From positions 1 to 16,323 of the forward strand of contig DAOVQG010000072.1 of NCBI GenBank assembly GCA_030628805.1: a stretch of 16,323 nt of DNA, in the 5' to 3' direction. Below are positions 12,133 through 16,323 of this stretch, one piece after another (positions within the stretch are counted from its first letter, which is position 1; every line of letters starts with the position of its first letter). Under the pieces are notes generated by a model that worked only from the letters and a program-made list of their open reading frames with translations, had not been told where the DNA came from and made no database searches. Made by a program: the position numbers and the translations under genes. Source of the stretch: JAGMDK01 sp023128695 (GTDB lineage: Bacteria; Planctomycetota; Phycisphaerae; UBA1845; Fen-1342).

Positions 12133-13602
12133 GTGACTTGGGATTCATTTCTAAACCAGTTGCAAGCTTGGCTGGAGCGGCGGAATCTCCTGGCTCCCAG
12201 CCTGAATTGGGTGCTCGGTCTTTCGGGCGGGCCCGATTCCACGATCTTGTTGCACGCCCTGCTGGCGCTGTCCGAGCGGGCCGAACTGCACTGGAACCTG
12301 TTCCCCGCCCACCTGCATCATGGCTTGCGGGCGGACGAGGCCGACGCCGACGCGGCGTTCGCCTCCGACCTGGCCGACGAGCTGAACCTGCCCTTCCATA
12401 GCGAGCAGGTGGACATCCGGGCCGAGGTCGAAAGCCGGGGCGGCTCTCTCGAAGAGACCGCCCGCCATCGCCGCTACGAGTTCCTGGAGCGCGTGGCGCT
12501 GAAAACAGGGAGCGAATTAGTAGCGCTCGCGCATCATGCCGACGACAACGCCGAAACCATTCTCCACCGCATTTGCCGCGGCACCGGCTTGCGGGGTCTG
12601 GCGGGGATTCACGACGTGCGGCCGATCCAGCCGGAGAGCCACATCCGGGTCGTGCGACCGCTGCTGCGACAACGCCGCTCCACGATTGAGGAGTTGTGCG
12701 CCGCCCAGGGTCTGGAGATCAGGACCGACAGCACGAACCGCTCGCTGGAGTTCACCCGCGGCCGCATCCGGAACAAGGTCATGCCCCTCCTGGCCGAGAC
12801 ATTGAATCCTCAGGTAACGGACGCCCTGCTGCGGTTGGCGGAGCACGCCCGCTGGCTGGGTACGTACCTTGAAGACGCTGCCGCCCGGACCTTCGACGCG
12901 CTGGTGATCTCCGAGCACCCGCACTACATCGTGCTCAACGTCCGCGGCCTGCTCGGCAAGCAGCGCATTATCCAGGCCGAGGTAATTCGCCGGGCGCTCG
13001 CGCTCGTCAACCCCGGCGAGCAGGACCTGGCCTTCACACACATCGATGCGATCCTGCGGCTGGCCGAAGACCCCGCCAGCGGCAAGGAAGTGCACCTGCC
13101 GGGCCCGGTGGTCGTCCGCAAGCAGTACGACCGGCTGGAGTTTGGTCCGCTGACCGACGAGGGGCCGCCGCCGGAATTGAGCTCCGTCTTTGTCGCCTGT
13201 CCCGGGCGCACGCCGCTGGCGATGTTGGGGCTCGAGCTGCGGGCCGAAATCCGCAACGTGGGCCCCCTCAAGATCAAGGGCCTGCAACGTAATGCCAATC
13301 GGTATGAAGAATGGCTCGATTACGAGCAGGTCCGGCCGCCGCTGCTGGTCCGCGGGCGGCGTGAAGGCGAGCGATTCCACCCGCTCGGGGCGCCCGGCGC
13401 GAAGACCCTCGGCGATTTCCTCAGCGACGAGAAGGTCGATCCGCAGGTGCGAGCGCGGACCGGCATCCTTTGCGATCAGCGGGGACCGATCTGGGTAATG
13501 CCGCTCCGGATTGACGAACGGGTCAAACTCCGCCCGCGGACGCGGAAGGCCTTGCGCCTGGTTCTCACTCCCCTCGTCGCACAACCGCGGGGTTCCGCGT
13601 GA
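12133..13602 (+). CDS. tilS: tRNA(Ile)-lysidine synthetase
   Basis: The family uses ATP to attach lysine to C34 of the CAU-anticodon tRNA-Ile in the cytoplasm, switching it from Met to Ile decoding. The N-terminal PP-loop is SGGPDST (31-37), followed by HLHHGLRADEADADA, GGSLEETARHRRYEFL, LAHHADDNAETILHR and the GLRGLAGI segment of the catalytic domain. TRGRIRN is the conserved element after it. The C-terminal TilS domain ends the protein, with LLVRGRREGERFHPLG, KTLGDFLSDEKV and GPIWVMPLRIDERV. Length 489 is normal for the long two-domain type. The start is GTG 12133. It has no ribosome site but sits just below a good promoter, so the message may be leaderless. The stop overlaps the next gene by four bases (GTGA). 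Confidence 0.93.
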   Translation: MTWDSFLNQLQAWLERRNLLAPSLNWVLGLSGGPDSTILLHALLALSERAELHWNLFPAHLHHGLRADEADADAAFASDLADELNLPFHSEQVDIRAEVESRGGSLEETARHRRYEFLERVALKTGSELVALAHHADDNAETILHRICRGTGLRGLAGIHDVRPIQPESHIRVVRPLLRQRRSTIEELCAAQGLEIRTDSTNRSLEFTRGRIRNKVMPLLAETLNPQVTDALLRLAEHARWLGTYLEDAAARTFDALVISEHPHYIVLNVRGLLGKQRIIQAEVIRRALALVNPGEQDLAFTHIDAILRLAEDPASGKEVHLPGPVVVRKQYDRLEFGPLTDEGPPPELSSVFVACPGRTPLAMLGLELRAEIRNVGPLKIKGLQRNANRYEEWLDYEQVRPPLLVRGRREGERFHPLGAPGAKTLGDFLSDEKVDPQVRARTGILCDQRGPIWVMPLRIDERVKLRPRTRKALRLVLTPLVAQPRGSA

Positions 13603-14879
13603 AACACAGTTCGCTTGATCCTGTTTGGTTGCTTTGCGGGGTTGCGCTGCTCCTGCGGGTGGGGTGGGTCGTGTACTGGTGGTCGAGCCAGGGAGCAGAG
13701 TTCAAATACTCTGACGAAACGCTGCATTGGCAGCTCGCCGACAATCTGATTCGGCACGGAAGCCTGGTCAGCGAGCTCGGCGAGGAAGGCCGCTACGCCG
13801 CCCGGATGCCTTTCTATCCTCTCTTTCTCACATTGTTCGCGTGGTTGGGGCAGACCGGCATCCTGATCGCGCGGCTGGCACAGGCCGTGCTCGGCGCGGG
13901 CACCGTCCTGATCGCATATCGTCTCGCCGAGGCAGCCGTCGATCGGCGTGCCGCACTTATCGCGGGTCTCTTGATCTGTATTGATCCGTTCGCCGTCTTT
14001 TTCGCCAATCTGCTGCTCACGGAAGTGCTCTTCACGTTGCTGATCGTGGGCTTGATTGGCTTCGCCTGGCGGCTTTTAGTCGAGCCTACTGACCGTGGGG
14101 CACTCGTCGGGCTGGCACTGCTCGGTGCCGGAGCGATCATGACCCGGCCCTCCGCCGCCGGTCTGATCCCGCTCTTCTGGCTGCTGACGGTTTGGCTGGC
14201 GGCTGATCGACGGCGTGTGTTCCTCAGGCTGCTGCCGTGTCCGGCGTTACTGCTTGTGCTCCTGCTGCCGTGGGGACTGCGCAACAAAGCCGTCCTCGGA
14301 TCGTTCGCCTGGCTCTCAACCAACGGCGGCGTGACGCTGTATGACGCCCAGGGGCCGCGCCCGGACGGCAGACCGGCCGACGGCAGCAGCGATCAGGCGT
14401 TCCTGAAACAGATGCCGCGGTTGCACGGCCTCGACGAAGTAACGCTCGACCAGACGCTGCTAAGAATGGCCGTCGAACAGATGTGCAAAGACCCCGGCCA
14501 CGTCCTGCACCTGGCCGGCGTCAAGTTCGTGCGCATGTGGAGCCCGACGCCGAATGTCGAGGAGTACCGCCACGGCGCGGTCGCATTGGTGAGTGCCGGG
14601 TACACCATCCCGGTGCTTGTCGGAGCATTCGTCGGCCTCGTCCGCACACTCATCACGCGTCGGCGGACACCCGCCGCGAGCAGGCCGGCACGGGCTCCCC
14701 GTCTAGGCAGCCTGCACGGGCTCATCTGGCTGCCGGTGATCTACTTCACGCTCCTGCACTGTATCTACATCGGCAGCGTGCGCTACCGCGTGCCGCTCAT
14801 GCCGCTTCTCGCGCTCTCGGCCGCCTTAATCCGGGATAATTCACCGCGGAGCACGCGGAGACCGCAGAGAGAGAAATGA
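13599..14879 (+). CDS. GT39/ArnT-like membrane glycosyltransferase
   Basis: This is a 426-residue polytopic protein resembling dolichyl-phosphate-mannose and ArnT-type glycosyltransferases (GT-C fold), which transfer a sugar from a polyprenyl-phosphate donor on the outer side of the inner membrane. The first hydrophobic segment is followed by YSDETLHWQLADNLIRHGS, where Asp39-Glu40 fits the catalytic acidic position of the fold. RMPFYPLFLTLFAWLG then matches the family's proline-containing loop. About nine further hydrophobic segments follow, and SVRYRVPLMPLLAL near the end resembles the typical final motif. GTG 13599 overlaps the tilS stop, suggesting coupling. The last residues (NSPRSTRRPQREK) read through a repeat arm at 14838, so the C-terminus is probably repeat-derived. 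Donor and acceptor are unknown. Confidence 0.82.
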   Translation: MKHSSLDPVWLLCGVALLLRVGWVVYWWSSQGAEFKYSDETLHWQLADNLIRHGSLVSELGEEGRYAARMPFYPLFLTLFAWLGQTGILIARLAQAVLGAGTVLIAYRLAEAAVDRRAALIAGLLICIDPFAVFFANLLLTEVLFTLLIVGLIGFAWRLLVEPTDRGALVGLALLGAGAIMTRPSAAGLIPLFWLLTVWLAADRRRVFLRLLPCPALLLVLLLPWGLRNKAVLGSFAWLSTNGGVTLYDAQGPRPDGRPADGSSDQAFLKQMPRLHGLDEVTLDQTLLRMAVEQMCKDPGHVLHLAGVKFVRMWSPTPNVEEYRHGAVALVSAGYTIPVLVGAFVGLVRTLITRRRTPAASRPARAPRLGSLHGLIWLPVIYFTLLHCIYIGSVRYRVPLMPLLALSAALIRDNSPRSTRRPQREK

Positions 14880-15024
14880 TAAAAAGTCGCTCGAGCAGTT
14901 TCAGAAAACATCTGGCGTCAGTTGGGAGGGCGAGGCTCCTGCCGAGCCGCGGCTCGCCGGGAGGCTCGCCCTCCCAAAGCGACGGACTGATACTGAAATT
15001 GCTCTAAGTGCTCTGCGGTGAATT
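14838..15024. repeat. 17-bp inverted repeat pair enclosing a B element
   Basis: AATTCACCGCGGAGCAC (14838-14854) and GTGCTCTGCGGTGAATT (15008-15024) are inverted copies matching at 16 of 17 positions. The B element at 14893-15004 lies between them. This may be an older repeat (family G) into which B inserted, or an unrelated flanking pair. The left arm lies inside the glycosyltransferase frame. Confidence 0.75.
14893..15004 (+). repeat. Family B element copy 2 (112 bp)
   Basis: The ends are GAGCAGTTTCAG (14893-14904) and CTGAAATTGCTC (14993-15004), terminal inverted repeats with one mismatch. The GC-rich hairpin core is identical to copy 1 (3809-3920) over its central 50 bases, and the orientation is the same. 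AAGTCGCTC to the left and AAGTGCTC to the right are similar, but a clean target duplication is not evident. It is intergenic, just beyond the glycosyltransferase stop. Confidence 0.92.
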
Positions 15025-15132
15025 TCCGGTTGCGGAGGGTGCGAGCGGATTGTATGGTACGGCTTCCGTGGGCTTCGTGGCGTCGCGGATCGGCGTCACC
15101 GTACTCTGGCAGGCAGCGCAGCGGAGTGTGCC

Positions 15133-16023
15133 ATGACACGTATTGTTTATCTCTCGATCGTTGGTTTGATGTGTGCGGTTTCCGCCGCGGCGCAGGTGGA
15201 GTTGCGCCCAACGCCGGCACGGAATAAAGTGCTGGAGGACGAGGCCAAGCTGCGCTGGATCTGCGAGCGGCTTGATCTCCAAGAGCAGCAGTCCCAACAG
15301 GTGGAGGCCCTGCTCACGATCTACGATGCCGAGCTGGAAGAGTCGAAAAAGGAGAAGATCGCGCTGCTGCGGAAAATGCAGGAAAAACTGGCCGAGCGCG
15401 ACAAGGCCAAGGCCGACGGGAACTACGAGTTGGTCCGCGAGCTTGAAGCCGAACTGCGGAACATGGGCCCGAGGATCTCCGCCGAGAACAACTTCTTCGA
15501 GAGCCTCATGCAAATCCTGACGGCGGAGCAGATAGCGAAGCTGCCGCGGCTCCGCGCGCAGGTGAAAACAGCCCACAGACGGCCGCCGACGCCGACGCCG
15601 ACCAGCGAAGATCGCGGAGAAGCCGAGGAAGATGATTCGGGCGGTCAGACGCAGGTGCGGTCGTTCCATGTTCTGAAGGTCACGTGTGAGTTGGGGTTGA
15701 CGCCGGTGCAAAATCGTCAGTTGGAGGGCCTCCTGGAGGATTTCCGGAACAACATCCGTGTGGATCCGCCGAAGCAGGAGGCCGACTTCGCCGAACGAGT
15801 CGAGCGGCTGGTGAAGATCATCCGGCCAATTCTCACCGCCGACCAAGCCGTACAGTATGATTGGAAGGTGGCCGGCTTGCGCCGCAGCGCCTCGGCCCCG
15901 CAGCCCTTCGCGATGCCCGGCAGCCCTCCGCGGCCGCCGGCTCCCAGGCAATCCCCTACTCCCCCAGTGCGGCCACAACGGCCAAAACAGTCGAAAGTGC
16001 CGCCGAAGGAGGCCGGGGAATAA
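15133..16023 (+). CDS. Secreted Spy/CpxP-like coiled-coil protein with two modules
   Basis: I do not recognise a named family. This 296-residue protein begins with a signal peptide (residues 1-20, cleavage near VSAAAQ). Residues 35-140 are highly charged and helical (LDLQEQQSQQVEALLTIYD, then a Lys/Glu-rich coil) and end in ILTAEQIAKLPRL. Residues 175-250 repeat the plan in shorter form (LGLTPVQNRQLEGLLEDFR ... ILTADQAVQYDW). This 'L-x-L-x-x-x-Q ... L-T-x-x-Q' pattern resembles Spy/CpxP-type periplasmic proteins. A Thr/Pro linker (about 150-158) with an acidic stretch joins the modules, and the last 45 residues are Pro/Arg/Lys-rich and probably disordered. GGAG lies about eight bases before the ATG. 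A chaperone or stress-sensor role is only an analogy. Confidence 0.75.
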   Translation: MTRIVYLSIVGLMCAVSAAAQVELRPTPARNKVLEDEAKLRWICERLDLQEQQSQQVEALLTIYDAELEESKKEKIALLRKMQEKLAERDKAKADGNYELVRELEAELRNMGPRISAENNFFESLMQILTAEQIAKLPRLRAQVKTAHRRPPTPTPTSEDRGEAEEDDSGGQTQVRSFHVLKVTCELGLTPVQNRQLEGLLEDFRNNIRVDPPKQEADFAERVERLVKIIRPILTADQAVQYDWKVAGLRRSASAPQPFAMPGSPPRPPAPRQSPTPPVRPQRPKQSKVPPKEAGE

Positions 16024-16031
16024 GCGTAGTG

Positions 16032-16142
16032 TTCTGTCAATGTTGCGTTGATGGGTGGCACGGCCGTGTCGGCCGTGAATACCTGCGGCTTGTACACGGT
16101 TGACACAGCCGTGCCACCCATCAAGCGATGCTTGACAGAGCA
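16032..16142. mobile_element. Family E MITE-like element (111 bp)
   Basis: The inner arms TTGATGGGTGGCACGGC (16048-16064) and its perfect reverse complement (16108-16124) form the core. The tips TCTGTCAA and TTGACAGA are also inverted. GTAGTG flanks both ends (16026-16031 and 16143-16148), a possible target duplication. The element begins nine bases after the stop of the coiled-coil protein gene. No coding capacity. Confidence 0.75.
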
Positions 16143-16189
16143 GTAGTGCTGCGTTCGATTAGTCAACTATGGAGAAACGCGAGAACTCC

Positions 16190-16217
16190 GAAGAGCCGCG
16201 GGCTTCAGCCCGCGCGG
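16190..16217 (+). repeat. Family A palindrome, solitary copy
   Basis: This perfect copy of the 28-bp consensus begins GAAGAGCCGCGGGCTTCAGC. It is placed between the E element and family F palindromes, without a partner in the window and without a recognisable arm. Confidence 0.95.
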
Positions 16218-16228
16218 TCGATCTCGCT

Positions 16229-16319
16229 GGTGCGAGAATCCTTTCTCGCACCTTTTCCTGTGCCAGCAGTACAGGATAGGAATCCTGCGAGAGGGGGTGC
16301 GAGATGGGAATCTCGCACC
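16229..16319. repeat. Family F palindromes, copies 2 and 3
   Basis: Copy 2 (16229-16252) is the exact reverse complement of the copy at 3974-3997 and is followed by CTTTTCC, so it could weakly terminate transcripts. Copy 3 (16296-16319) has a 9-10-bp stem with a different loop (GGTGCGAGAT ... TCTCGCACC) and is followed by AGCA as copy 1 is. The 300 bases from 16024 to the window end contain only the E, A and F repeats and no gene. Confidence 0.88.
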
Positions 16320-16323
16320 AGCA

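Noticed and set aside
12517..13584. 355-codon minus-strand open frame opposite tilS
   Set aside because: tilS motifs are complete on the plus strand, and this frame has no recognisable domain.

Overview
The window is GC-rich and looks like a chromosome segment from a Planctomycetota-type bacterium. I infer this from a PEP-CTERM protein, a secreted C25 (gingipain-like) peptidase with a dockerin-like EF-hand tail, a membrane-anchored isoaspartyl methyltransferase, and a heavy load of short GC-rich palindromic repeats. No rRNA, tRNA, CRISPR array, phage gene or full insertion sequence was recognised.

Layout. Positions 1-146 hold a 33-bp tandem repeat whose frame is open into the first gene. Next come pcm (176-1045, +) and, overlapping it by four bases, a large membrane spermidine-synthase-like gene (1042-3912, +). 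A C25 peptidase gene follows (4109-5398, +). An 8-bp x 24 tandem array (5503-5694) separates it from a convergent YrbG-type Ca2+/Na+ exchanger (5675-6667, -). A CitMHS_2/NhaD-like transporter (6938-8425, +) diverges from the exchanger and is followed after 12 bp by a ROK sugar kinase (8438-9394, +). A PEP-CTERM protein (9535-10548, -) and a YwaF/TIGR02206 membrane protein (11037-11855, -) flank a repeat-rich stretch without a confident gene. tilS (12133-13602, +) overlaps a family-39-type glycosyltransferase (13599-14879, +). A secreted Spy-like coiled-coil protein (15133-16023, +) and a repeat-filled end close the window.

The main story is the repeats. At least six families of short palindromic elements occur. 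Family A is a 28-bp palindrome with ten copies, one of them complete with 27-bp inverted arms. B, C and E are elements of about 111 bp with terminal inverted repeats around a GC-rich hairpin. Both C copies are flanked by 8-bp direct repeats that look like target-site duplications. D is an 85-bp near-perfect hairpin and F is a 24-bp palindrome. Family A and B material sits inside the spermidine-synthase-like gene at five places, in three different reading frames, and never breaks the 956-codon frame. Repeats also supply the C-terminus or stop codon of the Ca2+/Na+ exchanger and probably of the glycosyltransferase. This resembles the in-frame palindromic elements of Rickettsia and the REP/REPIN elements of other bacteria. 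No mobilising transposase is visible here.

The genes do not form one pathway. They are housekeeping functions (protein repair, tRNA-Ile lysidine, sugar phosphorylation), ion transport, and envelope or secreted proteins.
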